DNA of 64,000 nt, taken from contig URIZ01000001.1 of NCBI GenBank assembly GCA_900548005.1, positions 186,001 to 250,000 on the forward strand, written 5' to 3'. The DNA is from an uncultured Eubacteriales bacterium. Its GTDB lineage: Bacteria > Bacillota > Clostridia > Christensenellales > CAG-917. The notes below the pieces were generated by a model. The model saw only the letters and a list, made by a program, of their open reading frames with translations. It did no database searches and was not told the DNA's origin. Positions 33,875 to 43,110 of this stretch are shown here, piece by piece. A program made the position numbers and the translations under genes. Position 1 is the first letter of the stretch. Each line of letters starts with the position of its first letter.

Positions 33875-35210
33875 AATGTCGAAAACAAAAAGCGTCAAAA
33901 GTGAAAACAGCGTGTTAGATACAAGAAAAAAGCGTGCAAATCGCAGATTGAAAAAGGAAGGAGTCGCACTTGTTGACCAAAGGGGCAAAAAGCCGAAAAA
34001 CAAGGGGAAATCAAAGGGGCAAAAGGACGCTTTTGTCAACGGAAACAAGCAAAAAGACACGGTTAGAGTTCACAAAAAGCCAAATATGCTTGCCACTCTC
34101 AGAGCGAGAGTGGGCGCGTCCACGATCATTGTGCGTGGAGAAAACTCGCAAAGGGCAATCGGAGCGGTGATGAAGATATGCCGAGTGGACGGCGTAAAGA
34201 CAAGTCAAGACGGCTGCACGTTTGTTGTCAAATCAAAACATTTGAGCAAGATTATTGCATTATTAGATAACTTATGTTATGATTATAAAATAATTGATAA
34301 TAGAGGTATTGCGCCCTATGCGCTGAGCGTTGCGATGCGTCCCGGCTTGCTTGTGGGGCTGATGATAGCTCTATCGGCAATCATCGTTTTGTCGCAATTT
34401 GTCACGCGCGTGAGCGTGTCGGGCGCAGGCGCGAATTTGCCTGCAGCTCTAAAAAACGAGATTTGCGCCATACTAAACCAAAGCGGAGTCAAGGTGGGCG
34501 CAAAGACTTGCGACGTGGACGAAAAAGCCTTGCAAGACAAGATCCTTGCGCTTGACGGCGTTGCGTTTGCAAGCGTCAAAAAGAAAGGCTCGGCGGTGAG
34601 CGTTGTGGTGAAACAAGCTCTGCCTCAGGACTTTTCGTTTGTGACCGACGGCGAACTGGTGAAAGCCGCAAAACGCGCCGTTGTGACCAGAATCGTTGTG
34701 ACGGGCGGCACGGCGGTGAAGAAATACGGCGACGTGGTTTCACCCGGGGACGTGCTTATTGACGGGTACGTCGAATACGGCGATGACAAGATCCCCGTCA
34801 AAGCGAGCGGCTATGCCTTTGGCAAAGTGTATCACACACTTTCGGTGTTCTTTGCAAACGAGAGCGTGAGATGCGTGCGAAAAGACACGAAAACGCTCGT
34901 GCGCTACGCCATGTTCGGCAAAACGCCCAAGCTGCCCCAATCGCCCTTTGAAAAATACGAGCTGAAAACAAGCGTGCAAGAGTTCGGATTTTTGTTGCCG
35001 ATACGCATATACCGCTTTGAGTATACGGCGATAGAAGAGATAAAAGAGCGCAACGACAAGAGCGTGGACGAGATGAAGAAAATCGCATTTTCTCGTCTTT
35101 GCGGCGAGCTTAAACAGAGCGTAAAGGTGCTTGACGTCTACTATGACGTGCAAAAGGGTGACAACGGAGTTTCCGTCACGGTGACTTTGGAAGCGGAAGA
35201 AAGGATATGA
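33864..35210 (+). CDS. yqfD: Sporulation protein YqfD
   Basis: 448 aa, ~50 longer than typical YqfD because of a very basic N-terminal tail (~1-75, many Lys/Arg). Then a ferredoxin-like segment (~80-140), one membrane span (~155-178), and an outside domain with GGTAVKKYGDVVSPGDVLIDGYV and a C-terminal beta domain (KVLDVYYDVQKGDNGVSVTVTLEAEE). Membrane protein of the mother cell during sporulation in Bacillus. TTG start at 33864, six bases after AGGAG (33853-33857) and overlapping the yqfC stop; its own stop overlaps phoH by 4 bp. Confidence 0.87.
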   Translation: MKNRMSKTKSVKSENSVLDTRKKRANRRLKKEGVALVDQRGKKPKNKGKSKGQKDAFVNGNKQKDTVRVHKKPNMLATLRARVGASTIIVRGENSQRAIGAVMKICRVDGVKTSQDGCTFVVKSKHLSKIIALLDNLCYDYKIIDNRGIAPYALSVAMRPGLLVGLMIALSAIIVLSQFVTRVSVSGAGANLPAALKNEICAILNQSGVKVGAKTCDVDEKALQDKILALDGVAFASVKKKGSAVSVVVKQALPQDFSFVTDGELVKAAKRAVVTRIVVTGGTAVKKYGDVVSPGDVLIDGYVEYGDDKIPVKASGYAFGKVYHTLSVFFANESVRCVRKDTKTLVRYAMFGKTPKLPQSPFEKYELKTSVQEFGFLLPIRIYRFEYTAIEEIKERNDKSVDEMKKIAFSRLCGELKQSVKVLDVYYDVQKGDNGVSVTVTLEAEERI

Positions 35211-36178
35211 AAACGCAAAAAGAAAAGCAGTTTGAAAAATACGAAACCATGATGAGCGTGTTCGGCGAGCTTGACGAGAACATCGAAAAGCTGACGGACG
35301 CTTTTGACGTGGACGTTTTTGCGCTTGGCACGAGCGTGAAAGTCAGCGGCGAAGAAAAGGACGTTGACGGCGCGATTCGAGCGATAGACGCGCTTGAAAA
35401 GTTGTGCAAGACTCAGCCGCTCAATGCTCAGACGGTGAATATGGTCATCGGCTATGCAAAAGCCGGGCGCGACTTTGACGTTGCGGATCTCATGGGCACG
35501 GTTGCGATCACGGCGCGCGGCAAAATCATCCGTCCAAAGACGCTCGGACAGAAGAAATACGTTGACTCAATCAAGAAAAACAGCATTGTGTTCGGCGTCG
35601 GACCTGCGGGCACGGGCAAGACGTATCTTGCGGTTGCGCTTGCGGTGTACGCGCTCAAAAATCACGAGATTGACAAGATTATACTCACTCGCCCCGCCGT
35701 TGAAGCAGGCGAAAAACTCGGCTTTTTGCCCGGGGATTTGACGGAAAAAGTCGATCCCTATCTCAGACCGCTGTTTGACGCTCTTCAAGAGATGATGGGA
35801 CAGGACGCATACTCAAAGCATATCGAGCGCGGCAGCATAGAGATTGCGCCGCTTGCGTATATGAGGGGCAGGACGCTCTCAAACAGTTTCATCATTCTTG
35901 ACGAGGCGCAAAACACCACCAAAGAGCAGATGAAGATGTTTCTCACTCGCATGGGTGAAAACTCGCGCATAGTGGTGACGGGCGACATAACGCAAATCGA
36001 CTTGCCCAAGAGTGTGAAAAGCGGGCTTATCGACGCACTTGACGTGCTAAAAGACGTTGAGGGCATAGACATTGTCAGGTTGACGGCAAAAGACGTGGTC
36101 AGACACGAGCTTGTCACAAGAATAATTCAAGCATACGAAAAAGCAGAATCGCACACCAAAGCCGACGAGCAGGAGTGA
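35207..36178 (+). CDS. phoH: PhoH-family ATPase (PhoH/YbeZ)
   Basis: 323 aa. KH-like N-terminal domain (~30-95), then the PhoH P-loop domain: Walker A GPAGTGKTYLAVALA, TRPAVEAGEKLGFLPGDLTEKVDPYLRPL and Walker B FIILDEAQNTTKEQMKMFLTRMG. The family binds ATP and RNA and works with the neighbouring YbeY in rRNA processing or quality control. Coupled to yqfD by an ATGA overlap; AGGAT precedes the start. Third gene of the yqfC-recO block. Confidence 0.93.
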   Translation: MKTQKEKQFEKYETMMSVFGELDENIEKLTDAFDVDVFALGTSVKVSGEEKDVDGAIRAIDALEKLCKTQPLNAQTVNMVIGYAKAGRDFDVADLMGTVAITARGKIIRPKTLGQKKYVDSIKKNSIVFGVGPAGTGKTYLAVALAVYALKNHEIDKIILTRPAVEAGEKLGFLPGDLTEKVDPYLRPLFDALQEMMGQDAYSKHIERGSIEIAPLAYMRGRTLSNSFIILDEAQNTTKEQMKMFLTRMGENSRIVVTGDITQIDLPKSVKSGLIDALDVLKDVEGIDIVRLTAKDVVRHELVTRIIQAYEKAESHTKADEQE

Positions 36179-36197
36179 CGATTTTTGGAGAAAACCT

Positions 36198-37685
36198 ATG
36201 ATAGACGACATTAAAGACATATCAAGAGTCGAGAAAGAAAAGGCGATCGCAAGGCACAAAAGAGCGACGTATTTTTGGCAATGTATCGCGACGGCGATTG
36301 TGTTTGCCGTTGCAATGACGCTGTTTTCGCTCTTTATGATCGGCAATTTCAAGGCGGCGTTCACCGTGAAGAATGCGCTTGCCACGACGGGAAGAATGAT
36401 TATCGCAGTCGGGATGATGATTTTTCTCATGGCGGGCGTATACAGGTTTACGGGCGCAAAAGGCACAAGCACGAGAGATTTTCACCTGACGGCAATCATG
36501 GTGCTTGTCACTTTTTTCATCTCGATAACCGCCGCCGTGAAGTTCAACGAATACGCAATGCCCATTGCGCTTGCAACGCTTGTTTTGATAGAGCTTATCG
36601 ACAGACGCACGTCCACTTTGGCAACCGCCGTGCTGTCAATACTCATCGTGGCGGCGTTTATGATCGACACCGTCAGATTTGACCTTGCGGTGATCATGGC
36701 AAGCGTGATTTGCAACGCACTTTGCGCAGTGCTTGTGGATTTTTATGAGAAAAAGCACCTTACAAGGCTCAAATTCTTGCTCGTGTCCATGGCAACGCCC
36801 CTTCTTATGCAACCGCTCGTTCTGTTGTTCACGCTCTTGTCCAAGGACGTGGGCATCAACCTTTTGTGGCACGTGGTGTGGTCGTACGGCGCAAACGTTG
36901 CGGCATCGCTCATTTTTATGCCGCTTGTGGCAATATTCGAAGGCATGTTCAACATCGCGGACGATTTCAGGCTCAACGAGCTTTGCAATCTGTCCAACCC
37001 CTTGCTCAAACGCCTTGCGAGCGAAGCGCCGGGCACTTTCAACCACTCGCTTGTCGTGGGCAACCTTGCAGAAGCGTGCGCAACCGCAATAGGCGAAAAT
37101 CCCAATATGGCAAGATGCGCCGCCTACTATCACGATATAGGCAAGCTCAAAGCCCCCATCTATTTCAGCGAAAACCAATCTTCCTACAATCCGCACGACG
37201 AGCTTATCCCCGAAGTGAGCGTGAGCATGATCACGTCGCACACGCTCTTTGGCGAGATACTCGCAAAGCAAAACAGGCTGCCAAAAGAGATTGTGGCAAT
37301 TTGCCGCGAGCACCACGGCACGTCGCCTGTGGGATATTTCTATCGCAAGGCTCTCACCTTGAAAGAAGAAGGGGATCTTGCCGTTGACAAATACACCTAC
37401 GCCGGTCCAAAACCGCAGACCAAGATCGCCGCAATAATCATGATTGCCGACACCATCGAGGCGGCAATGCGCGCGTATATGCCCGACACCAAGGAAGAGT
37501 TCGAGGCAAGAATCAACAAGCTCGTGGACGAGAAAATCGAGCTGCGCCAATTTGACGAATGTCCGATCACTATGGGCGATATCGCAACAATCAAACGCAC
37601 GATCATCGAAGTGCTGCCGTCCATTCATCATAGCCGCGTGAGCTACGACAAGAAGAAGAAAGAAAACACTTTCGCAAAAAACTGA
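36198..37685 (+). CDS. 7TM-HD phosphodiesterase, PgpH/YqfF-like, lacking the extracellular domain
   Basis: 495 aa against ~700 for typical PgpH. Seven hydrophobic segments between ~28 and ~255 lead into a cytoplasmic HD domain (~270-460) with FNHSLVVGNLAEA, catalytic His312-Asp313 in AAYYHDIGKL, ICREHHGTS and MIADTIEAA. PgpH enzymes hydrolyse cyclic di-AMP. The large extracytosolic 7TMR-HDED sensor that normally precedes the spans is missing; the N-terminus is a 25-residue charged tail. GGAG precedes the ATG. Position between phoH and ybeY is the conserved yqfF position. Confidence 0.88.
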   Translation: MIDDIKDISRVEKEKAIARHKRATYFWQCIATAIVFAVAMTLFSLFMIGNFKAAFTVKNALATTGRMIIAVGMMIFLMAGVYRFTGAKGTSTRDFHLTAIMVLVTFFISITAAVKFNEYAMPIALATLVLIELIDRRTSTLATAVLSILIVAAFMIDTVRFDLAVIMASVICNALCAVLVDFYEKKHLTRLKFLLVSMATPLLMQPLVLLFTLLSKDVGINLLWHVVWSYGANVAASLIFMPLVAIFEGMFNIADDFRLNELCNLSNPLLKRLASEAPGTFNHSLVVGNLAEACATAIGENPNMARCAAYYHDIGKLKAPIYFSENQSSYNPHDELIPEVSVSMITSHTLFGEILAKQNRLPKEIVAICREHHGTSPVGYFYRKALTLKEEGDLAVDKYTYAGPKPQTKIAAIIMIADTIEAAMRAYMPDTKEEFEARINKLVDEKIELRQFDECPITMGDIATIKRTIIEVLPSIHHSRVSYDKKKKENTFAKN

Positions 37686-37686
37686 T

Positions 37687-38157
37687 ATGATACGTATTTC
37701 GGGTGCAAACCTACAAGAAAAAATGCTCGTCAAGAAGGTGGAGAAAGCCACCTTCAAGCATTTGGGGCAAAAGGATTTTTTTCTTATCGACATCACGGTT
37801 GTCGATGAAAAAACAATCAAAGATCTCAACGCAAGCGCAAGGGGAGTGGACAAAGTGACGGACGTGTTGAGTTTTCCGTGCTTTGAAAAGCTCGATTTGC
37901 CCGTTGAACAATCAAAGTTTTGCGAATGTGACTATGACGGCTCGAAGGTGCTGCTCGGCTCTATCATGATTTGCCGCAAGCGCGCCGAAGATCAGGCAAA
38001 AGAGTACGGTCACTCCTATGCAAGAGAGCTCGGCTTTTTGGCTTGCCACGGCTTTTTGCACATCTTGGGGTTCGACCACATCGATCCCGATGATGAAAAA
38101 GTGATGATTGCTCACCAAAAAGCAATCATGGACAAGGTCGGATTGAAACGAAATTAA
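37687..38157 (+). CDS. ybeY: Endoribonuclease YbeY
   Basis: 156 aa, normal. Zinc motif HGFLHILGFDH with three histidines near residues 120-130, and the DKVTDVLSFP segment. Single-strand RNase involved in 16S rRNA maturation and ribosome quality control. Starts one base after the yqfF stop. Downstream, dgkA and cdd of the Bacillus order are absent and era follows directly. Confidence 0.94.
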   Translation: MIRISGANLQEKMLVKKVEKATFKHLGQKDFFLIDITVVDEKTIKDLNASARGVDKVTDVLSFPCFEKLDLPVEQSKFCECDYDGSKVLLGSIMICRKRAEDQAKEYGHSYARELGFLACHGFLHILGFDHIDPDDEKVMIAHQKAIMDKVGLKRN

Positions 38158-38294
38158 GCAATAATTAATGTGGGCAATCTACAATGAATTGACGATTGAC
38201 AAAATCAAGCGATGACCAATCGACAAAAATCGATAATCAACGGAAAAACAATAGAGAAACAACAGACAAAAATATCTTTACAAAGGAAAAGTAT
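38158..38294 (+). other. AT-rich gap before era
   Basis: 137 bp without a gene. The words TTGAC/ATCGA recur (CGACAAAAATCGATAATCAACGG) but no consensus promoter could be fixed. AAAGGA precedes the era ATG. Confidence 0.4.
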
Positions 38295-39200
38295 ATGAAT
38301 TTCAAAAGCGGTTTTATCTGCATAGCGGGGCTTGCCAACGCGGGCAAATCGACGCTCACCAACGCACTTGTCGGCGAGAAGGTGTCCATTGTGTCTTGGC
38401 GTCCCCAAACCACCAGAAACAAACTTCTCGGCATCATCAACGGCGACGACTATCAGATGGTGCTTATCGACACGCCCGGCATCCACAAGGCGCGCAATCA
38501 CCTTGGCGAATACATGATGCAGGCGGTGGAAAACTCGCTCAAAGACGTTGACGGCGTTGTGTACGTCATTGACGCGGCAAAGGGCATGCAAAAGGAAGAC
38601 TACGAGTTTCTTGAAAAGAACGCAAAGAAAGCTCCCGTCGTGGTTGCGCTCAACAAAGAAGATTGCGTGACGAGAGAGACCATGCTTTTCAGCCTTCAAA
38701 AGCTCAACGGAATAGAGGGCATACGAGCAATCGTGCCTATTTCCGCAAAGAAAGGCGACAATCTCGAGCCGCTTATGAAGGAACTTGTCGAGCTTCTCCC
38801 CGAAGGCGCAAAGATGTATCCCGACGATATGTACACCGAGAGCAGCATGCGTTTTATGGCGACCGAGATCATACGCGAAAAAGCGTTGTATCTTCTCGAC
38901 AAAGAAGTGCCCTACGGCATCGGCGTGTATATCAACAAGTTTCAAGAAAGAGAAGATCAACCCATCGTTGACATCGACGCGGACATCATTTGCGAAAAGC
39001 AATCGCACAAGGCAATCGTCATAGGCAAGGGCGGCGAGATGCTCAAACAAATCGCAACCAAAGCAAGAAAAGACCTTGAACAAATGATTGGCGAACAAGT
39101 CTTTCTCACTCTGTATGTGAGAGTCAAAGACGAATGGCGCGACGACGACCGCATCATGCGCGAGCTCGGATATGACCTAAAAGCCTTGAAAAAGGACTGA
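38295..39200 (+). CDS. era: GTPase Era
   Basis: 301 aa, normal. Binds the 3' end of 16S rRNA and couples 30S assembly to growth. G1 is GLANAGKST instead of the usual G(R)PNVGKST, with the key GKST intact; G2 PQTTR, G3 DTPGIHKA, G4 variant LNKEDC (usually NKxD), then a KH domain (~205-290: KGGEMLKQIATKARKDLEQM). AAAGGA before ATG 38295 sets the start; 33 upstream in-frame codons are not family-like. Confidence 0.94.
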   Translation: MNFKSGFICIAGLANAGKSTLTNALVGEKVSIVSWRPQTTRNKLLGIINGDDYQMVLIDTPGIHKARNHLGEYMMQAVENSLKDVDGVVYVIDAAKGMQKEDYEFLEKNAKKAPVVVALNKEDCVTRETMLFSLQKLNGIEGIRAIVPISAKKGDNLEPLMKELVELLPEGAKMYPDDMYTESSMRFMATEIIREKALYLLDKEVPYGIGVYINKFQEREDQPIVDIDADIICEKQSHKAIVIGKGGEMLKQIATKARKDLEQMIGEQVFLTLYVRVKDEWRDDDRIMRELGYDLKALKKD

Positions 39201-39458
39201 CGGCATAATAGCAAAACGCAGAGATATGCAAACATTTGCCGCTTTTTGAGCAAACGCTCGGCGCGCGGCAAATTCGAGTAAACACAAGGCAAAAGAAAAA
39301 CGGCGAATAGGCGAATAGAAAAGTCGATTTTGCGCAATCTACAATTGTGGACGGAAAAGAATTGTGGAAAATGTTTGCAAAAACCGGCGATATCGAGTGG
39401 TATAGTTTGTATCGCTCGATGATTGAAGACGAGCCTAAAAAAGCCGAAGAAAGGACAA
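39201..39458 (+). other. Gap with a nested stem-loop before recO
   Basis: Outer stem ATTTGCCGC (39234-39242) / GCGGCAAAT (39265-39273), inner GAGC-AAAC-GCTC (39249-39260). No T-run follows, so it is not a standard terminator. The word GCAATCTACAAT appears here (39333) and again before era (38174). No gene. Confidence 0.45.
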
Positions 39459-40163
39459 ATGCAAACAGCCGACCTGAAAGTTAAAGCTATCGTAACGAGA
39501 GCGGTACCTTACAACGAGAGTGACATGATCGTCACTCTTGTCGGCGTTGAAACGGGCAAAATCACCGCAACGGCAAAAGGATGTTTGAAACCGAAAGCCA
39601 AATTGCGCTATGCGGCAGAACCCATGAACTTCGGCGACTACGTGCTGACGGGCAGAAACGGAAGATACGTCATCACCGAGTGTTCGCAAATAGAGTCCTT
39701 TTCGGCAATCACGCTGGACATAGAACGCTATTATGCCGCGTCACTGACGCTCGAAGTGCTTCAAAAACTGTCCATAGACTCTCAGCCCGACTTGTTTATC
39801 CACGCGCTCGAAACGCTCAACAACCTTGCCTACACCGACAAAGAGCCGGACGTGATAGTCACCGATTTTTTGCTGTCCGCGCTCAAAGACAACGGCAACG
39901 AGCTTGACTTTGCGCATTGCAACGTGTGCAAGTGCGATCTTGACGGTGCGGCGTATTTCAAAGACGCGGACGGTGTGGTGTGTGGACATTGCAAGGGCTT
40001 TGACGGCATACCCATAGACGCGACTCAAAGGCAATATCTCAGCGGCGAAAATAGAAACATACCTCATTTTCTGAGAGTGAAAGCCAATCTTTTGCTCTCG
40101 GATTTTGTGTACATAATGCTGGGGGTGCGCATAGGCACTCACTACTTTACGGAGCAAATATGA
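39459..40163 (+). CDS. recO: DNA repair protein RecO
   Basis: 234 aa, normal. OB-fold N-terminus (KAIVTRAVPYNESDMIVTLVGVETGKITATAKGCLKPKAKL), helical middle, and a zinc finger CNVCKCDLDGAAYF...CGHCKG near residues 154-180. Loads RecA with RecR (52.6 kb) on SSB-coated DNA. ATG 39459 with AAAGGA just upstream is preferred over a TTG 12 codons earlier. Its stop overlaps the next ATG (ATGA). Confidence 0.92.
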   Translation: MQTADLKVKAIVTRAVPYNESDMIVTLVGVETGKITATAKGCLKPKAKLRYAAEPMNFGDYVLTGRNGRYVITECSQIESFSAITLDIERYYAASLTLEVLQKLSIDSQPDLFIHALETLNNLAYTDKEPDVIVTDFLLSALKDNGNELDFAHCNVCKCDLDGAAYFKDADGVVCGHCKGFDGIPIDATQRQYLSGENRNIPHFLRVKANLLLSDFVYIMLGVRIGTHYFTEQI

Positions 40164-42058
40164 ACAAAAAGATTTTTGCAAGAATCATCTCTGTCACGCT
40201 TGTTATCGGCGTGATACTGGCAACGTGTTTGACGCTCTTTGCGTGCGACAGAAACAAGACGATCACCGTTGAAGACGTCTTCAAAAGCTCAAACAGCAAG
40301 AGCGAGTTTTCAAGTTACAAACTTGAGATTTCTCTGCCTGCGGGGTGGAGCGTATACACTTCGAGCGGCACGGGCTCTCAAAGCGCGTCCCACAACAGCG
40401 ACGTGGGATACATAGAGAGCATCAACGCATTCGTGGTGCAAAAGAACGGAGTTTTGTCCATTGTCAAGATGAATGACGAAAAGATATATTTTGACGGCGG
40501 CATCAAAGGTATGATTTTCCCCGAGTGGATCGGCGTGTCGGCTGTCAGAGTCAAAGACGGACTTATCCTTTGCAAGTTTGCAAGCGGTGAAGCGGGCGTT
40601 CTCACCGTCAACGGCGAGACCGTGATTTCAAGAACGAAAATCGGATCGAGCGATCCCAATTCTTCAAAAAGCCTTGCAAACGTCAACATCGACAATGCGG
40701 TGAAGGTGCTTGACGGCGGACTTGTGGCGGTTTCGGCGCAATACGACACAAAAGGCAAGACGGGATATACGTCAATTTATCGTCCCACGACAAGCGGCGC
40801 GTTGAACGAGCGCGGAGCACTTGTTTGCAGAGTGAAAAACAGCGACAACAAACTCTCCTACGTCAAAGGTTTCGATTCAAAATACGTGACGGTTGTCGGC
40901 AACAAGGCTGGCGATGAAATTTTTGCGATTCCGCAAACGGCAAACGCTGTCGTGCCCAATCTCGACTCCACGACCAACGGCACGGTGTCAACCAACAACA
41001 ATAAGAACTATTCAAGCGAAATCACCTACATCGGCGGCGGCAGATTCTTCATTCACGAAGACTGGACGGTTGAAAACACCGAAGAATATTCCTATTATGA
41101 CGGATTCAACTACTATGTGTTCAGACGCCGCATTTATACGCCCGACAACGACGTAACAAGAGAATACACCGCAAACGCAGACAAAGTTTTCTTGTATCTT
41201 GAAAACAAGTATTACAGCGGCGACAAGGGCGGCATCAACACCGCGTCCTATCTCAAAGAAGGCTACACCTATGCAAGCTACGGCTTGACCATAATCGGCA
41301 AAGTGGGCTTCTATGATCAATTTATTCTTGATGAAAATCTCAACGTCGTCATGTCGCTCACGGGCAACTACGGTATCACGATCAAGGATCAAAAGAAGGA
41401 AAAAGTCGGCTATTTCGACCTTATCATGCAATGCGTTGACGGCTACTATTACGTGCCGCTCCACCCGAGCGAAGTCAACGTCTATGACAAGGCGGGCAAT
41501 CTTGTGGGACACAACGATCGCAGCGCAGTGTTGCAACAAGAGTTGTCCAACAACATGATCGTTGCCGCAATCACCGATCCAAAAGACTCCAAGCAAACGT
41601 TGTACGGCGCATTCAATCTTTACGGACAAGAAGTCGTGCCGTTTGAGTATCTCTCGCTTTCCGCATTCCGCGGCTCGTACACGATAGGACAAAAACTCGA
41701 CGCTAACAAGGTGAAGAAATACTACATTGTCGGCGCGGACGGCAAGACTGTCGATCGTATGAGCGACGGCTCAGAACCGCTCAAAGACATGGCGTACGTC
41801 GAGAAGAGCAACGAGGGTATCTACAAAATAGGTTGCTATATGTATTTCGTCAAACAAAAGGACGAAAACGGCAAGGACGTGACAAGATACGGCATCAAGA
41901 ACTTCAACCCCAACGTGCAAAAGAACATCGTTATGCCTGCAACCATGGCAAGCGGCTGCACGCTCTATGCGCCAAGCTCATCGCCGAGCAACGTGTTTGT
42001 CTTTGACAAAATCACAACGGGCGCAGACGTGTCCTACAACGTGTACAGACTCATCTAA
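40160..42058 (+). CDS. Large lipoprotein with WG-repeat-like character, unknown
   Basis: 632 aa. Signal peptide with lipobox LFAC, Cys29, then an entirely extracytoplasmic part rich in beta strands with repeated units of the type NGVLSIVKMNDEKIYFDGG and YGITIKDQKKEKVGYFDLI, recalling WG/beta-propeller repeats. No catalytic motif. Translationally coupled to recO by a 4-bp overlap, which looks accidental functionally. Could be a surface scaffold or sensor. Confidence 0.75.
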   Translation: MNKKIFARIISVTLVIGVILATCLTLFACDRNKTITVEDVFKSSNSKSEFSSYKLEISLPAGWSVYTSSGTGSQSASHNSDVGYIESINAFVVQKNGVLSIVKMNDEKIYFDGGIKGMIFPEWIGVSAVRVKDGLILCKFASGEAGVLTVNGETVISRTKIGSSDPNSSKSLANVNIDNAVKVLDGGLVAVSAQYDTKGKTGYTSIYRPTTSGALNERGALVCRVKNSDNKLSYVKGFDSKYVTVVGNKAGDEIFAIPQTANAVVPNLDSTTNGTVSTNNNKNYSSEITYIGGGRFFIHEDWTVENTEEYSYYDGFNYYVFRRRIYTPDNDVTREYTANADKVFLYLENKYYSGDKGGINTASYLKEGYTYASYGLTIIGKVGFYDQFILDENLNVVMSLTGNYGITIKDQKKEKVGYFDLIMQCVDGYYYVPLHPSEVNVYDKAGNLVGHNDRSAVLQQELSNNMIVAAITDPKDSKQTLYGAFNLYGQEVVPFEYLSLSAFRGSYTIGQKLDANKVKKYYIVGADGKTVDRMSDGSEPLKDMAYVEKSNEGIYKIGCYMYFVKQKDENGKDVTRYGIKNFNPNVQKNIVMPATMASGCTLYAPSSSPSNVFVFDKITTGADVSYNVYRLI

Positions 42059-42129
42059 CAGCAACATAGCGGACTTTCCGCAAAAACGATAAACGGCTTG
42101 CAATCGCAACCGAAAATACGAAGGCTTAT

Positions 42130-43110
42130 ATGACAAGAATCGTAAAAGCAAAAGACGGCATTGACGAAGGCGCGCGTATTCTCAAAGACGGCGGATTGGT
42201 GGTTTTTCCCACCGAAACCGTGTACGGACTCGGCGCAAACGCCTACGATGAAAACGCCGTGGCAAACATATTCAAGGCAAAGGGCAGACCGCAAGACAAT
42301 CCGCTCATCGTGCATATTTCTTCGCTCGATCAGGTCAAGGACATTGCGGTGGACGTGCCCGATGAGTTCTACAAACTCGCCGAGCGTTTTATGCCCGGTC
42401 CGCTCACCGTAATACTCAAAAAGAGCGACAAAATCCCATACGTCGTCACAGCAGGCGGCGATACGGTGGGGGTGCGTATGCCCGACAACGCGTACACAAG
42501 ACAGCTCATCGCCAAGAGTTTTCCGCTTGCCGCTCCGTCCGCAAACCGCTCAAAGCACATATCTCCCACAACGGCGCAACACGTCTATGAAGACTTGAAC
42601 GGCGAAGTGGATCTCATTCTCGACGACGGCGCATGCCAAGTGGGCATAGAATCCACCGTGCTTGACTTGACTGTGGACGTTCCCACCATTTTGAGACCGG
42701 GCGCGGTGACTGCCGATATGCTCCTTGACGTTGTGGGGCAGGTCAGCCAAAACGGTAAAATCATCAAAGTGGCAAAAGCCCCCGGCATGAAATACACTCA
42801 CTATGCGCCCAAGGTGGACACTGTGACAGCTGTCAACATCGACCATGCCGTCAACGAGTACGACAAGCAAGCATCTCTCGGCAAAAACCCCGTGATAGTT
42901 GCGCGCGACATATATCGCGACACGCTCAAGGATCGCAATCTCATATCGCTGGGAGTCACCGTTGAAGACTACACTCGCAACATCTATTCCGCCTTGCACA
43001 CGGCAGAGAAAGAGTACGATTACATAATCGTGGAAGAGTTGCACGGCAGCGGGCTCGAAGCGTCCGTGATGAACAGAGTCACAAAAGCCGCAGGCGGCAA
43101 AGAAGTATGA
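42130..43110 (+). CDS. L-threonylcarbamoyladenylate synthase (Sua5/YwlC type)
   Basis: 326 aa, the long Sua5 form. Makes threonylcarbamoyl-AMP for t6A37 of tRNAs. YrdC domain (1-~205): FPTETVYGLGANAYDENAVANIFKAKGRPQDNPLIVHI, DTVGVRMPDN, SANRSKHISPT, GIESTVLDL. The Sua5 C-terminal domain begins at the linker PGMKYTHYAPK. AAGG precedes the ATG. Ends in an ATGA overlap with the phosphatase gene, the same ywlC-ywlE pairing as in Bacillus. Confidence 0.95.
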   Translation: MTRIVKAKDGIDEGARILKDGGLVVFPTETVYGLGANAYDENAVANIFKAKGRPQDNPLIVHISSLDQVKDIAVDVPDEFYKLAERFMPGPLTVILKKSDKIPYVVTAGGDTVGVRMPDNAYTRQLIAKSFPLAAPSANRSKHISPTTAQHVYEDLNGEVDLILDDGACQVGIESTVLDLTVDVPTILRPGAVTADMLLDVVGQVSQNGKIIKVAKAPGMKYTHYAPKVDTVTAVNIDHAVNEYDKQASLGKNPVIVARDIYRDTLKDRNLISLGVTVEDYTRNIYSALHTAEKEYDYIIVEELHGSGLEASVMNRVTKAAGGKEV

